Positions 14,964 through 24,593 of a stretch of 39,522 nt of DNA are shown here, one piece after another. Position 1 is the stretch's first letter, and each line of letters opens with the position of its first letter. The stretch lies in assembly GCA_949283775.1 (NCBI GenBank), contig CASDTU010000069.1:1-39522 (forward strand), read 5' to 3'. The position numbers and the translations under genes are program-made. Source of the DNA: an uncultured Bacillota bacterium (GTDB lineage Bacteria; Bacillota; Clostridia; Christensenellales; Borkfalkiaceae). Below the pieces are notes generated by a model. It saw only the letters and a program-made list of their open reading frames with translations. It searched no databases and had not been told where the DNA came from.

Positions 14964-16271
14964 TTATTTCAAAAAGCCTTTATAGTTTTTCATCATCAGC
15001 TTGGACTGCAACTCTTTGTCAAATTCGAGCGCAACCGAAACTACGATCAAAATACCTGTCGTAGAGAATACGTTCACAAACTCCGTTCCTACAAAACTGA
15101 ATACGAGAGACGGGATAAACGCAACCAACGAAAGGAAGATAGCGCCGAACAGCGTGATGCGGTTGGATATCTTTTTCAGATAATCTGCCGTCGGTCTGCC
15201 CGGACGAATACCGGGGATAAATCCGCCGTTCTGCTGAATGCTCTTGGAAATGTCTTCGGGGTTAAACTGGATCTGCGCATAGAAGAAGGAGAACGCGAAG
15301 ATCAGCAGGCAGAGCACCAGGATATAGACCCAGCCCCAAGAACCTTGGCCGCTGCTGATATAGGTGCCGTACCATTCATACGCGCTGCTGTTCGGCCAGA
15401 ACAATCCCATGATGAGATCGGGAAGGCTTATGATCGCAAACGCGAAAATAAGAGGCATAACGCCGCTGCCCGAAATCTTGATCGGGATGATCGTAGACTG
15501 ACCGCCGTACATCTTTCTGCCCTTCACCTGCTTTGCATACTGAACGGGGATGCGGCGTTCCGCCAGATCGACCGTTACGATAAGCGCGAAGATGATGACC
15601 GACAGGACGCAGAACACGATGACTTCCAACAAAGGCTGGAAGTTGAATCCGCCCGTAAACGCCGAGATGATCTTATCCAGCAAGGTGAGACCTGCCGTGG
15701 AAATGATACCGACGAAGATGATAAGCGAAATACCGTTGCCCACGCCGTATTCGGTGATGCGTTCGCCGAGCCACATGGTGAGCAGAGCGCCTGCCGAATA
15801 GATGATGGTCATGTAGATATACGCGAGCCACTTCTGATCCCAGAAGAAAGCGAATTTGATCGCGCCGTCATTACCGAAGTTGATAATGATGCCGATCGCC
15901 TGAATGATCGCAAGGAGTAAAGTCAAATAACGCGTGAGCTGAGCGATCTTCCGTTTGCCTTCCTCGCCCTGTTTGGACAGCCGTTCGAGCGCGGGAATAC
16001 CGACGCAGAGCAGCTGAATGATAATGGACGAGTTGATATAGGGCCCGATACCGAGCGCAAACAGTGTGCCGCTGGCGAGCGCGCCGCCCGTGACGGCATT
16101 CATGAGATTCAGAAAGTTGTTGCCTTCTACGATCGTGGAGAACTGCGCGCTGTCTAAGCCCGGAACGGGAATGTAGCAGCCCAGTCTGTACACGAGCAAA
16201 ATCAAAAGCATGATAAAGATTTTTTTTCTGATCTCTTTTACTTTAAAAGCGTTCTTTAAAGTCTCGAACAT
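14964..16271 (-). CDS. secY: Preprotein translocase subunit SecY
   Basis: SecY is the 10-helix channel that moves unfolded preproteins across the membrane with SecE and SecG. The 435-residue protein begins MFETLKNAFKVKEIRKKI, has the GLGIYPYI-like plug region (ALGIGPYINSSIIIQLL), and ends with the basic cytoplasmic tail. AGGAG precedes the start, and the usual neighbour adk is downstream. Only secE, at 33990, is present in the window; secG is not. Confidence 0.97.
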   Translation of the reverse strand: MFETLKNAFKVKEIRKKIFIMLLILLVYRLGCYIPVPGLDSAQFSTIVEGNNFLNLMNAVTGGALASGTLFALGIGPYINSSIIIQLLCVGIPALERLSKQGEEGKRKIAQLTRYLTLLLAIIQAIGIIINFGNDGAIKFAFFWDQKWLAYIYMTIIYSAGALLTMWLGERITEYGVGNGISLIIFVGIISTAGLTLLDKIISAFTGGFNFQPLLEVIVFCVLSVIIFALIVTVDLAERRIPVQYAKQVKGRKMYGGQSTIIPIKISGSGVMPLIFAFAIISLPDLIMGLFWPNSSAYEWYGTYISSGQGSWGWVYILVLCLLIFAFSFFYAQIQFNPEDISKSIQQNGGFIPGIRPGRPTADYLKKISNRITLFGAIFLSLVAFIPSLVFSFVGTEFVNVFSTTGILIVVSVALEFDKELQSKLMMKNYKGFLK

Positions 16272-16294
16272 CTTGATCTCCTAAAATTTGGCTG

Positions 16295-16314
16295 ACTCTC
16301 CGAAATCGGAGAGT
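16295..16314 (-). promoter_or_regulatory. Hairpin between rplO and secY
   Basis: A 9-bp perfect stem (ACTCTCCGA/TCGGAGAGT) with a two-base loop lies 24 bases before the secY ATG. It has no long T-run on the minus strand (TCAGCC follows), so it may be a stability or processing element rather than a terminator. Confidence 0.45.
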
Positions 16315-16352
16315 AAAGATTCCCCCTTCCGCTTTCGATGCGGAAAGCGAAA

Positions 16353-16799
16353 TCAGAGGATTTCGGCTTTTCCGCCCGCCTTTTCGATCGCTTCTTTTGC
16401 GGAAGCGGAGAATTTGGCAGCTTTTACGGTGATCGCGTTTTTCAATTCGCCCGTACCGAGCACTTTCAGTCCGGCATTGTCCTTGACCTGTTTGGCAAGA
16501 CTGTTCGCCATCACATATTCGTAATCGACGACCGCACCGGCTTCCACGTTTGCGAGCGCAGAGAGGTTCACGATCACGTATTCTTTGCGGAACTTATTGT
16601 TAAAACCGCGTTTGGGAAGACGTCTGTGGATCGGAGTCTGACCGCCTTCGAATCCGGGACGGACACCGCCGCCCGAACGCGCCCACTGACCTTTGTGTCC
16701 CTTGCCGCTCGTTTTTCCAAGGCCCGAACCGATCCCTCTGCCCAACCGTTTGGAGGGTTTGTTGGATCCGATTGCAGGCTGTATCGTATCTATTCTCAT
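16353..16799 (-). CDS. rplO: 50S ribosomal protein L15
   Basis: L15 is a late-assembly 50S protein. The Gly-rich N-terminus is diagnostic ([20 protein letters not shown]), and the globular C-terminus ([17 protein letters not shown] ... AIEKAGG) is intact. Length 148, normal. It follows rpmD by 12 bases and precedes secY. Confidence 0.98.
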   Translation of the reverse strand: MRIDTIQPAIGSNKPSKRLGRGIGSGLGKTSGKGHKGQWARSGGGVRPGFEGGQTPIHRRLPKRGFNNKFRKEYVIVNLSALANVEAGAVVDYEYVMANSLAKQVKDNAGLKVLGTGELKNAITVKAAKFSASAKEAIEKAGGKAEIL

Positions 16800-16811
16800 A
16801 TTGCAAGCTCC

Positions 16812-16991
16812 TTACATCTTCTCGACCTTGACGAGGTGAGAAACTTTTTTGATCTGCCCCAAAATTGCGGGGGTGTCTTCGTGCAGGCGGAAAGAACGAA
16901 TCTTTTTCAAGCCCAGAGCCGCAACGGTCGCTTTCTGCGTGTCGGTGCAGCCGATGGTGCTCTTTACAAGCGTTACTTTGATCTGTGCCAT
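16812..16991 (-). CDS. rpmD: 50S ribosomal protein L30
   Basis: The 59-residue product starts MAQIKVTLVKSTIGC and contains LGLKKIRSFRLHEDTPAI, the L30 signature. It is too short for most ORF lists but fits exactly between rpsE (12-base gap) and rplO, as in most bacteria, with GGAGGAT before the ATG. Confidence 0.97.
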   Translation of the reverse strand: MAQIKVTLVKSTIGCTDTQKATVAALGLKKIRSFRLHEDTPAILGQIKKVSHLVKVEKM

Positions 16992-17003
16992 TTTCTTATC
17001 CTC

Positions 17004-17525
17004 CTAGCCGATGATCTCTTCCACAGTCTTGCCGCGCGCCGCAGCAACCTGCTGCACCGTCTTCAATCCCGCAAGGCCCGCGATCGTCGCTTTTACGCAG
17101 TTGACCGGATTGCTCGTGCCGTGGGATTTGGTGCGGATATCTTTAATGCCGACAGCTTCCATGACCGCACGGACGGGACCGCCCGCGATAACGCCGGTAC
17201 CTTGTCCGGCAGGCATGAGGTATACATACCCTCTGCCGAATCTGCCGTACACTTCGTGCGGGATGCTCGTTTCGACCATCGGAACCGTGATCAGATTTCT
17301 TTTTGCCTGCGCGGTCGCCTTTTCGATCGCTTCGGGAACTTCGTTCGCCTTGCCTGCGCCTACGCCGACTTTGCCCTTTCCGTCGCCAACCACGACCAGT
17401 GCGGCAAAACGCATGTTGCGGCCGCCCTTGACAACCTTCGTTACGCGGTTGACCTGGATGAGCTTTTTAATAAATCCGTCGTTTTCTTCCTGCTTTCTTG
17501 CAGGTCTTCTGTCTTCTCTTGCCAT
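17004..17525 (-). CDS. rpsE: 30S ribosomal protein S5
   Basis: S5 helps decoding accuracy and has mRNA helicase activity with S3 and S4. The core [16 protein letters not shown] and the C-terminal domain ([21 protein letters not shown]) are intact. The frame opens to 17579, but the ATG at 17525 with GGAGA upstream gives the usual 173 residues. The stop codon is TAG, which shows that TAG terminates translation in this genome. Confidence 0.98.
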   Translation of the reverse strand: MAREDRRPARKQEENDGFIKKLIQVNRVTKVVKGGRNMRFAALVVVGDGKGKVGVGAGKANEVPEAIEKATAQAKRNLITVPMVETSIPHEVYGRFGRGYVYLMPAGQGTGVIAGGPVRAVMEAVGIKDIRTKSHGTSNPVNCVKATIAGLAGLKTVQQVAAARGKTVEEIIG

Positions 17526-17538
17526 TCCTGTTCTCCTC

Positions 17539-17907
17539 TCAGAATTTAAGTCCGGCTTCTCTAGCGCCGTCGGCCACACCCTTTACACGGCCCGTGTAAA
17601 TGTAACCGCCTCTGTCGAACACTACCGTTTCGATGCCGGCAGCGAGCGCTTTCTTCGCAGCTTCCGCACCGACGACCTTCGCCGCTTCCGTCTTGGTCAG
17701 ATTCGCGATCTTTTCCTTAACGGCCTTTTCCATAGTGGACGCCGATACGAGAGTGACTCCCTTCACGTCGTCGATAACCTGAACGTAAATGTGATTGAGG
17801 CTTCTGTAAACGTTGAAACGGGGCGTTTCCGCCGTTCCTGTTATCTTTTTGCGGACGCGCGCATGACGCTGCACTCTGTCCGCGTTTTTATCCATTTTCG
17901 ATATCAT
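17539..17907 (-). CDS. rplR: 50S ribosomal protein L18
   Basis: L18 carries 5S rRNA to the central protuberance. Length 122. Family segments are [30 protein letters not shown] and [13 protein letters not shown]. Two ATGs are possible; AAAGGAG is eight bases from the ATG at 17907, which I prefer. It sits between rplF and rpsE. Confidence 0.98.
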   Translation of the reverse strand: MISKMDKNADRVQRHARVRKKITGTAETPRFNVYRSLNHIYVQVIDDVKGVTLVSASTMEKAVKEKIANLTKTEAAKVVGAEAAKKALAAGIETVVFDRGGYIYTGRVKGVADGAREAGLKF

Positions 17908-17920
17908 GTTTTACGCTCCT

Positions 17921-18460
17921 TTATTTACCGGCAGTCTTGCCTTCCTTGCGCTCGATCACTTCATCCTTATAGCGGATGCCGTAACCGTGGTACGGTTCGG
18001 GTTCGCGCAGCGCACGGATGTTCGCAGCCGTCTGTCCGACTTTCACTTTGTCGATACCGGAAACCGTGATTTCCGTCTGCGTCGGGCAATCCAATTTGAT
18101 GCCGTCCGTTTCGCTGAATTCGACTGGATGCGAAAAGCCGATGTTGAGAACGATCTTGTTTCCCTGTTTCGCCACTTTATAACCTACGCCGTTGATTACG
18201 AGACCTTTGCTGTACCCGCTCGTAACGCCCGTAACCATGTTATGCAGCAGCGCCCTGTACAGACCGTGTTTCGCTCTCAGTTCTTTGGAATCGTTCGCGC
18301 GCGTCAAAACAGCGTGGCCGTTTTCCACCGCGACGGAAATTCTCGTATCGATTTCCTGTTCCAGCGTTCCTTTCGGGCCCTTTACGGTCATTTTTCCGTC
18401 CTTGACGTCAACCGTAACGCCTGCGGGGATCGCAACAGGCATTTTTCCTATTCTGGACAT
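17921..18460 (-). CDS. rplF: 50S ribosomal protein L6
   Basis: L6 sits near the factor-binding site. The start MSRIGKMPVAIPAGVTV and the second-domain signature EPYHGYGIRYKDE are diagnostic. Length 179 is normal. Gaps are 11 bases to rpsH and 13 to rplR. Confidence 0.98.
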   Translation of the reverse strand: MSRIGKMPVAIPAGVTVDVKDGKMTVKGPKGTLEQEIDTRISVAVENGHAVLTRANDSKELRAKHGLYRALLHNMVTGVTSGYSKGLVINGVGYKVAKQGNKIVLNIGFSHPVEFSETDGIKLDCPTQTEITVSGIDKVKVGQTAANIRALREPEPYHGYGIRYKDEVIERKEGKTAGK

Positions 18461-18471
18461 TCGTTGCCTCC

Positions 18472-18864
18472 TTACCAGACGAAACAGAGCACTTCGCCGC
18501 CGACGTTGGCCGCTTTTGCCTGTTTATCCGTCATTATTCCTTTGGAGGTGGAAACGATTGCCGTTCCGAGTCCTCCCAACACTTTGGGCATCTTTTCCGC
18601 GCCGGAATACGTGCGCAGTCCGGGCTTGGAAACTCTCTTCAAGCCGGAAATAACCGACTGATTGTCTTCCGTGTATTTGAGCGCGATCACGATCTTGCCC
18701 GAAAGCCCGTCGTCGACAAACTCTACGTTCTTTACGAAACCTTCGTCCAAAAGGATCGACGCGATCGCTCTTTTCATATTGGATCCGGGAATCTCCACCG
18801 TTTCATGTTTCGCGGTGATTGCGTTCCGGATTCTTGTAAGCATATCTGCAATGGGATCTGTCAT
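18472..18864 (-). CDS. rpsH: 30S ribosomal protein S8
   Basis: S8 binds 16S helix 21 and, in E. coli, represses the spc operon. The N-terminus [16 protein letters not shown] and the C-terminal motif [24 protein letters not shown] are diagnostic. Length 130. The gene follows rpsN by 11 bases. Confidence 0.98.
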   Translation of the reverse strand: MTDPIADMLTRIRNAITAKHETVEIPGSNMKRAIASILLDEGFVKNVEFVDDGLSGKIVIALKYTEDNQSVISGLKRVSKPGLRTYSGAEKMPKVLGGLGTAIVSTSKGIMTDKQAKAANVGGEVLCFVW

Positions 18865-18875
18865 GATGTGCCTCC

Positions 18876-19061
18876 TTACCAGCTCGCCTTTTTCACGCCG
18901 GGGATCTGACCCTTGTACGCTAAGTTACGGAAGCAGATACGGCAGATGCCGTATTTACGCAATACTGCGTGCGGACGTCCGCAAATGCTGCATCTCGTAT
19001 ATGCTCTTGTGGAATATTTCGGCGTTCTCTGCTGTTTATTGATCATCGATTTTTTAGCCAT
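18876..19061 (-). CDS. rpsN: 30S ribosomal protein S14, type Z
   Basis: The 61-residue short form has two CxxC pairs (CSICGR and CRICFR), so it is the zinc-binding S14 of Gram-positives. It begins [17 protein letters not shown]. It lies between rplE and rpsH, the conserved place. Confidence 0.98.
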   Translation of the reverse strand: MAKKSMINKQQRTPKYSTRAYTRCSICGRPHAVLRKYGICRICFRNLAYKGQIPGVKKASW

Positions 19062-19075
19062 GTGTCCGTTTCTCC

Positions 19076-19633
19076 TTATTTCTTGAAGGGCATTCCCATC
19101 GCCCCGAGAAGCTCTTTCGCTTCTTCGTCCGTCTTCGCGGTTGTCACGAAGCAGATATCAAAGCCCCGAATCTTTTCGACCTGATCGTACGAAATTTCCG
19201 GGAAAATAAGCTGTTCTTTCACGCCCATCGCGTAATTTCCCCTGCCGTCGAAGGAATCGGCGGACACGCCGCGGAAGTCACGCACGCGCGGAAGCGCGAT
19301 CGACACGAATTTGTCGTAAAATTCGTACATTCTGTCCTTGCGGAGCGTCACTTTCAAACCGATCGACATACCTTCACGCACTTTGAAGTTTGCAACGGAT
19401 TTTTTCGCTTTCGTGATTACGGGTTTCTGACCGGAAATCGCCTTCAATTCGTCGTGTGCGATCTGAACGCTCTTCGCGTTGTCCTTGATGTCGCCCAGTC
19501 CGGAATTGATCACTATCTTGACGAGCTTGGGAACCTCGTTGATGTTCTTGTAATTGAACTTCTTGACGAGATACGGTACGACTTCGTTTTCGTACGCTTC
19601 CCTGACTCTGTTTTTATACACTTTTTCTGCCAT
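19076..19633 (-). CDS. rplE: 50S ribosomal protein L5
   Basis: L5 binds 5S rRNA and contacts P-site tRNA. Family stretches are [37 protein letters not shown] and [14 protein letters not shown]. Length 185 is normal (about 179-187). Sixteen bases follow rplX. Confidence 0.98.
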   Translation of the reverse strand: MAEKVYKNRVREAYENEVVPYLVKKFNYKNINEVPKLVKIVINSGLGDIKDNAKSVQIAHDELKAISGQKPVITKAKKSVANFKVREGMSIGLKVTLRKDRMYEFYDKFVSIALPRVRDFRGVSADSFDGRGNYAMGVKEQLIFPEISYDQVEKIRGFDICFVTTAKTDEEAKELLGAMGMPFKK

Positions 19634-19649
19634 TTGGATTTACCTCGCC

Positions 19650-20081
19650 TCAGTCCTTCTTCTCTTCTGCTGCAGCTTCCGCCTTCGCAGTACGCTTGCG
19701 CGTTCTCTTCTTGGGAGCTTCTTCCGTCTTCGCAGCCGCTGCTTTCGTCTGTTTCTTGTAGGTCTTGTCTAACACGGCACCGCATTTGCAGACGCGAACT
19801 TTTTTCATCTTTCCGTCCACTTCTACGAAAGAATGCTTCACTCTCGTGGCTTTGCCGCACTTATCGCAGATGACCATCACGTTGGACGCGTCGATCGCGC
19901 CTTCGCGCTCTACGATCCCGGATACGTCGGTAGCCTTTCTTGCTTTTTTATGTTTCTTTTGGAGATTGACGCCCTGTACGGTCACGCGGTTTGCCTTCGG
20001 GGAAGTGGATACCACTTTGCCCGTTTTGCCCGCGTCTTTACCCGTCATGACGACTACGGTATCATTCAGTTTAACGTTCAT
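19650..20081 (-). CDS. rplX: 50S ribosomal protein L24 with Ala/Lys-rich extension
   Basis: L24 starts 50S assembly and lines the exit tunnel mouth. The KOW core VVVMTGKDAGKTGKVV is at about 8-23, and a CxxC...CxC ribbon (CDKCGKATR, CKCGAV) suggests bound zinc. At 143 residues it is about 40 longer than usual; the extra part is a low-complexity Lys/Ala/Thr/Glu tail (about 112-143). The ATG at 20081 is chosen because the open frame to 20114 overlaps rplN. Confidence 0.97.
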   Translation of the reverse strand: MNVKLNDTVVVMTGKDAGKTGKVVSTSPKANRVTVQGVNLQKKHKKARKATDVSGIVEREGAIDASNVMVICDKCGKATRVKHSFVEVDGKMKKVRVCKCGAVLDKTYKKQTKAAAAKTEEAPKKRTRKRTAKAEAAAEEKKD

Positions 20082-20094
20082 TGCGCAATCCTCC

Positions 20095-20463
20095 TTACAG
20101 CACTTCGGGAGCAAGGGAAATGATACGCATGTAATCTTTATCCCTCAATTCTCTCGCGATGGGCCCAAAAATACGGGTCCCTCTGGGCTGTTTCTGGTTA
20201 TCTATAATGACAGCGGCATTTTCATCGAAACGAATGTACGTTCCGTCCGCTCTGCGAATGCCTTTGCTGGTTCTGACGATAACTGCCTTGACGACTTCGC
20301 CTTTTTTCACTGCGCCGCCCGGCGTTGCGGTTTTAACGCTGGCGATGATCACGTCGCCGATGTTTCCGCTCTTGCGGAACGAACCGCCCAGAACCCGTAT
20401 GCACATAAGCTCTTTCGCGCCGGAATTGTCGGCCGCTTTAAGCCTTGTCTGTGGTTGTATCAT
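20095..20463 (-). CDS. rplN: 50S ribosomal protein L14
   Basis: L14 forms an intersubunit bridge and binds the silencing factor RsfS in many bacteria. [19 protein letters not shown] and [20 protein letters not shown] are the typical ends. Length 122. It follows rpsQ by 23 bases. Confidence 0.98.
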   Translation of the reverse strand: MIQPQTRLKAADNSGAKELMCIRVLGGSFRKSGNIGDVIIASVKTATPGGAVKKGEVVKAVIVRTSKGIRRADGTYIRFDENAAVIIDNQKQPRGTRIFGPIARELRDKDYMRIISLAPEVL

Positions 20464-20486
20464 ATGGCTCTACTCTCCTTATACTC

Positions 20487-20741
20487 TTACTTCGCCTTTT
20501 CGACGATTTCGGCAACGCGCCAGCATTTGTCTTTGCTGAGCTTTCTCGTTTCTACAATGCGCACTTTATCGCCGACCACGCATTCGTTCGCTTCATCGTG
20601 GGCCTTGACCTTCTTGGTCTTGGTGATCGTTTTCTTATACAGCGGATGCTTGCTCTTATCTACGATCGCTACGACGATCGTCTTATCCATTTTGTCGGAT
20701 ACGACAAGCCCGACTCTTTCTTTTCTTAAATTTCTTTCCAT
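20487..20741 (-). CDS. rpsQ: 30S ribosomal protein S17
   Basis: S17 is a primary 16S 5' domain binder with an OB fold. The sequence [18 protein letters not shown] and [23 protein letters not shown] are the family signature. Length 84. It follows rpmC by 15 bases. Confidence 0.98.
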   Translation of the reverse strand: MERNLRKERVGLVVSDKMDKTIVVAIVDKSKHPLYKKTITKTKKVKAHDEANECVVGDKVRIVETRKLSKDKCWRVAEIVEKAK

Positions 20742-20756
20742 GACTATCTACCTTCC

Positions 20757-20957
20757 TTAAACCCTCGACTTGATCTCTCTCTCGCGGATCACCGTATTCA
20801 CGCGCGCGATGTCTTTCTTGCAGGACACGATCGTCATCGGATTGTCGAGCTGTCCCGAAGCATGACGGAAACGGAGGTTGAAAAGTTCCGTTTTGAGCTC
20901 GCCCAATTTGGTTTGAAGCTCCTGATCAGTCATGTTGTGAAGTTCTTTCCCTTTCAT
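20757..20957 (-). CDS. rpmC: 50S ribosomal protein L29
   Basis: L29 is a two-helix protein at the exit tunnel, near the trigger factor and SRP docking site. ELHNMTDQELQTKLGELK and LFNLRFRHASGQLDNP are diagnostic. Length 66. Its ATG overlaps the rplP stop by one base (TAATG), implying translational coupling. Confidence 0.98.
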   Translation of the reverse strand: MKGKELHNMTDQELQTKLGELKTELFNLRFRHASGQLDNPMTIVSCKKDIARVNTVIREREIKSRV

Positions 20958-21430
20958 TAACCTTCACCGCCTTCTGTTATTTTTTCACTGCCTTCGGGCA
21001 TCACTCCCGTTACGGGGTTTACCTGGCCTTTCAGCATGAACTTTGTCTTGATGGGCAACTTATGTCCTGCAAGGCGCATCGCTTCGCGCGCTACGTCTTC
21101 GGGAACGCCTGCCATTTCGAACAGCACTCTGCCCGGTTTTACGACCGCTACCCAATATTCCACGGCGCCTTTACCGGAACCCATACGGGACTCGGCGGGG
21201 TGGCGCGTGATCGGTTTGTGCGGGAAAATATCGATCCAGACCTGACCGCCACGTTTGATAAATCTCGTCATCGCGATACGGGCCGCTTCGATCTGGCGGG
21301 ACGTGATGCGCGCGCCGTCGACTGCGACAAGGCCGAACTCGCCGTATGCGACTTTGTTGCCCTTGTTCGCCTGCCCTTTAATGGTACCGCGATGCTGTTT
21401 TCTTCTCTTTACTCTCTTCGGAATTAACAT
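20957..21430 (-). CDS. rplP: 50S ribosomal protein L16
   Basis: L16 is needed for A-site tRNA placement and late 50S assembly. Family stretches are [29 protein letters not shown] and [11 protein letters not shown]. Length 157 is about 13-20 longer than normal because of a C-terminal extension ([21 protein letters not shown]). It overlaps rpsC and rpmC by one base at each end. Confidence 0.98.
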   Translation of the reverse strand: MLIPKRVKRRKQHRGTIKGQANKGNKVAYGEFGLVAVDGARITSRQIEAARIAMTRFIKRGGQVWIDIFPHKPITRHPAESRMGSGKGAVEYWVAVVKPGRVLFEMAGVPEDVAREAMRLAGHKLPIKTKFMLKGQVNPVTGVMPEGSEKITEGGEG

Positions 21431-22089
21431 TACTGCTCTCCTCCTTCCTGCGTCTTGGCTCTGAGGATTTCGCCTTTGTAGATCCAGACCTTAACGCCGA
21501 TCATACCGAACGTCGTGTGCGCTTCGGCAACACCGTAATCGATGTCCGCACGCAGCGTCTGCAAAGGGATGGAACCCTCATGATACTGCTCGCAGCGCGC
21601 GATCTCCGCGCCGTCCAGACGGCCGGAAACCATCATCTTGACGCCCTTGACGCCCGAACGCATCGCCTTGCCGATCGCCTGCTTCATTGCGCGGCGGAAC
21701 GACATACGTTTTTCCAGCTGCTGCGCAACGCCTTCCGCAACGAGCTGCGCGTCGGAATCGGGTTTGCGAACTTCCGTTACGTTGATAACGATATTCTTGC
21801 CGCTCGTGAGCTTGGAGAGATCTTTTTTGATCACTTCGATCTCCGCGCCTGCCTTGCCGATCAGAACGCCCGGTCTGCCCGTGAACACGGTGACTACGAT
21901 CCTGTTTGCGGCTCTTTCAATGGTGATCTTGCTGATTGCCGCGGCATAATATTTGTTTTTAATGAATTTGCGGATCTCGTAATCCTCTTTCAGATTTTTG
22001 CCGAAATCCTTTTTGTCGGCATACCACTGGGTGTCCCAGCTCTTGATCACGCCGACTCTCAAACCGTGTGGATTAACTTTCTGTCCCAT
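21430..22089 (-). CDS. rpsC: 30S ribosomal protein S3
   Basis: S3 lines the mRNA entry channel. The KH domain (about 40-110, [20 protein letters not shown]) and the C-terminal domain ([22 protein letters not shown]) are intact, and the start [16 protein letters not shown] is typical. Length 219. Confidence 0.98.
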   Translation of the reverse strand: MGQKVNPHGLRVGVIKSWDTQWYADKKDFGKNLKEDYEIRKFIKNKYYAAAISKITIERAANRIVVTVFTGRPGVLIGKAGAEIEVIKKDLSKLTSGKNIVINVTEVRKPDSDAQLVAEGVAQQLEKRMSFRRAMKQAIGKAMRSGVKGVKMMVSGRLDGAEIARCEQYHEGSIPLQTLRADIDYGVAEAHTTFGMIGVKVWIYKGEILRAKTQEGGEQ

Positions 22090-22101
22090 TGCGAACTCTC
22101 C

Positions 22102-22491
22102 TTACTTACTCTGTACATCCAGTACTACCGTGATGTGGCTGGTTCTTTTGAGGATGGAATGCGCTCTGCCCTTCGATACGGGGTTCATTCTTTTGAGCGT
22201 CGGTCCCTGATCCGCAAACGCTTCGGCTACGATCAGATCGCCTCTGTCCATTCCGAAGTTGTGTTCCGCGTTTGCCGCTGCGGAAAGGAGTACTTTCCGA
22301 ACAGGTTCTGCCGATACGATGGTGGCGTATTCCAAAATCGCCGCCGCCTCGTTGACGCTCTTGCCGCGAATCAGCGTGAGCGCTCTGCGTACCTTATAAG
22401 GAGACATACGGATATGTCTTGCGGTTGCATACGGACGTTTGTCCTTATTTTCCGCGATTCTTTTCGTCTTTTCACGAGTATTCTTCGCCAT
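22102..22491 (-). CDS. rplV: 50S ribosomal protein L22
   Basis: L22 lines the exit tunnel with a long beta-hairpin and contributes to macrolide binding. ARHIRMSPYKVRRALTLIRG and the hairpin GPTLKRMNPVSKGRAHSIL are conserved. The basic N-terminus (about 1-25) is a little longer than usual. Length 129. Confidence 0.98.
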   Translation of the reverse strand: MAKNTREKTKRIAENKDKRPYATARHIRMSPYKVRRALTLIRGKSVNEAAAILEYATIVSAEPVRKVLLSAAANAEHNFGMDRGDLIVAEAFADQGPTLKRMNPVSKGRAHSILKRTSHITVVLDVQSK

Positions 22492-22507
22492 TGCCTCTCA
22501 CCCTCCT

Positions 22508-22789
22508 TTACTTCTTGGCAGCGGTCGTCTTTCCGCCCGCGTGGCCTTTGAAGGTTCTGGTCGGTGCGAACTCGCCGAGCTTGCAGCCCACCATGTCTTC
22601 CGTAATGTATACGGGAACGTGCTTTCTGCCGTCGTGCACCGCAATCGTGTGTCCTACCATCTGCGGGAAGATCGTCGATGCTCTCGACCACGTTTTCAAT
22701 ACTTTTTTATCGTTCGCCGCGTTGAGATCTTCCACTCTTTTGAGAAGTCTCGCCTCAACGTAAGGCCCTTTCTTTACGCTTCTGCTCAT
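22508..22789 (-). CDS. rpsS: 30S ribosomal protein S19
   Basis: S19 is in the 30S head next to S13. [20 protein letters not shown] and [20 protein letters not shown] are the family signature. Length 93. It follows rplB by 16 bases. Confidence 0.98.
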   Translation of the reverse strand: MSRSVKKGPYVEARLLKRVEDLNAANDKKVLKTWSRASTIFPQMVGHTIAVHDGRKHVPVYITEDMVGCKLGEFAPTRTFKGHAGGKTTAAKK

Positions 22790-22805
22790 TTCAGTTGATC
22801 CTCCC

Positions 22806-23633
22806 TTAATTGATCCGTTTCAGAATGAACTTATTGGTAACGTTCTTCTTCTTTCTGGTCTTGTAACCGAGCGCCGGTTTGCCCCAAGGAGTCATAGGAC
22901 CAGCATGGCCGACAGGGCTCTTGCCCTCGCCGCCGCCGTGCGGGTGATCGTTCGGGTTCATGACGGAACCGCGTACCGTCGGCTTCGTGCCCATGTGGCG
23001 CGTTTTGCCCGCTTTACCGATCGCGATGATCTCGTGTTCCACGTTACCGACCTGGCCGATCGTCGCGCGGCAGGACAGCGGAACCAGACGCATTTCGCCG
23101 CTGGGCATCTTCAAGGTCGCGAAAGCGCCTTCTTTTGCCATCAGCTGCGCGGAAATGCCGGCAGATCTCGCTACCTGGCCGCCCTTGCCGGGTTTGAGCT
23201 CGATGTTGTGCACCATCGTACCGACGGGAATGTTTTCAAACGGCAGGCAGTTGCCCGCTTTGATGTCCGCATTCGCTCCGGATACGACCGTGTCGCCCAC
23301 GTTCAACCCTACGGGTGCGAGAATGTATCTCTTTTCGCCGTCCGCATACTGCAAAAGCGCGATGTTTGCGCTGCGGTTCGGATCGTACTGAATGCTCTTT
23401 ACGGTTGCAGGGATATCGTCCTTATTTCTCTTGAAATCGATGATACGATATTTGCGTCTGTTGCCGCCGCCGATGTGACGAACGGTAATCTTACCCTGGT
23501 TATTTCTTCCGCCGGACTTTCTCATGTCCTCGACGAGCGATTTCTCGGGCTTCGTCTCGGTGATTTCATCGTACGCATGGACCGTCATGAAACGGCGCGC
23601 CGCGGATGTCGGTTTATATCTTTTAATAGCCAT
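22806..23633 (-). CDS. rplB: 50S ribosomal protein L2
   Basis: L2 is needed for subunit joining and peptidyl transfer. The conserved [13 protein letters not shown], the catalytic-site-proximal [17 protein letters not shown] and the end [12 protein letters not shown] are present. Length 275, normal. Twenty-nine bases follow rplW. Confidence 0.99.
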   Translation of the reverse strand: MAIKRYKPTSAARRFMTVHAYDEITETKPEKSLVEDMRKSGGRNNQGKITVRHIGGGNRRKYRIIDFKRNKDDIPATVKSIQYDPNRSANIALLQYADGEKRYILAPVGLNVGDTVVSGANADIKAGNCLPFENIPVGTMVHNIELKPGKGGQVARSAGISAQLMAKEGAFATLKMPSGEMRLVPLSCRATIGQVGNVEHEIIAIGKAGKTRHMGTKPTVRGSVMNPNDHPHGGGEGKSPVGHAGPMTPWGKPALGYKTRKKKNVTNKFILKRIN

Positions 23634-23662
23634 TTTACTGTGTTCCTCCGGTTTAACTCACA

Positions 23663-23953
23663 TTAAGACAGCGAATTGAAATATTCAATCGGCTTGCTGT
23701 CATCGGTAAGCTGAACGATCGCCTTTTTGTAGGAGGCAGTCAACCCTTCGTTTCTGCCCATTCTCTTCAACTTTCCGCGTACGTTGGATGTGTTTACGCT
23801 CTCTACTTTTACCCCGAAGAGCTTTTCGACCGCGAGTTTGATCTCCGTCTTGTTCGCTCCCTTCGCCACCTTAAAAGTGTATTTCTTCGACGAAATCCCG
23901 TCGTAACCTTTTTCGGTGAGGATGGGCTTAATGATAATGTCTTCCGCTCTCAT
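23663..23953 (-). CDS. rplW: 50S ribosomal protein L23
   Basis: L23 is the docking protein for trigger factor and SRP at the tunnel exit. DIIIKPILTEKGYDG and TEIKLAVEKLFGVKVESVNT are diagnostic. Length 96. Its ATG overlaps the rplD stop by one base. Confidence 0.98.
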   Translation of the reverse strand: MRAEDIIIKPILTEKGYDGISSKKYTFKVAKGANKTEIKLAVEKLFGVKVESVNTSNVRGKLKRMGRNEGLTASYKKAIVQLTDDSKPIEYFNSLS

Positions 23954-24579
23954 TATGCTCCGTAAACCTCCTGTATTTTCTCTACCGCGCCTTTCGTCAG
24001 AACGACTTTGCTGTTGGCAACCACTTCATAAGTGCTGATCTGCGCGACCGGGAGGGTGCTCAGATTTTCAATGTTGCGGCTCGCGAGGATAACGTTCACG
24101 TCGTCCGTATCCATTACGACGACCGTGCGTTTATCCAATTTGAGCGCATTGACGAATTTCACCATTTCTTTCGTCTTGGGTGCGGAAACTTCCAACTTGT
24201 CCACGACGATCAGCTCGCCGTCGGCAACTTTCTTGGAAAGAGCGGAGAACAGTGCGCCGCGCTTTGCTTCCACATTCATCTTTTTGGAGAAATCTCTGCT
24301 CTTGGGCGCGAACACTACGCCGCCCTTGATCCACTGCGGAGCGCGGATCGAACCCTGACGCGCACGGCCCGTTCCCTTCTGTCTCCAAGGTTTTACGCCG
24401 CCCCCGCGCACTTCCGTACGGGTAAGCGTGCTCTTCGTGCCCTGTCTCTCGTTCGCAAGACGCGTAACAACTGCCTGATGAATCAACGGTTCGTTGTATT
24501 CTGCGCCGAAAATCTTGTCGGAAAGCTGCATTTCGCCCGCTTCCGAACCATCCATTTTATATATCTTTACGCTAGGCAT
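23953..24579 (-). CDS. rplD: 50S ribosomal protein L4
   Basis: L4 has a globular domain plus a loop that enters the exit tunnel (KPWRQKGTGRARQGSIRAPQ, about 65-84). In E. coli it represses the S10 operon at transcription and translation, so it is a candidate regulator of the S10 leader at 25729-25973. Length 208. Confidence 0.98.
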   Translation of the reverse strand: MPSVKIYKMDGSEAGEMQLSDKIFGAEYNEPLIHQAVVTRLANERQGTKSTLTRTEVRGGGVKPWRQKGTGRARQGSIRAPQWIKGGVVFAPKSRDFSKKMNVEAKRGALFSALSKKVADGELIVVDKLEVSAPKTKEMVKFVNALKLDKRTVVVMDTDDVNVILASRNIENLSTLPVAQISTYEVVANSKVVLTKGAVEKIQEVYGA

Positions 24580-24593
24580 TTCTCTTTCTCTCC

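Noticed and set aside
14832-15920. A 362-codon plus-strand frame antisense to secY
   Set aside because: Shadow of secY; highly charged, without domain signals.
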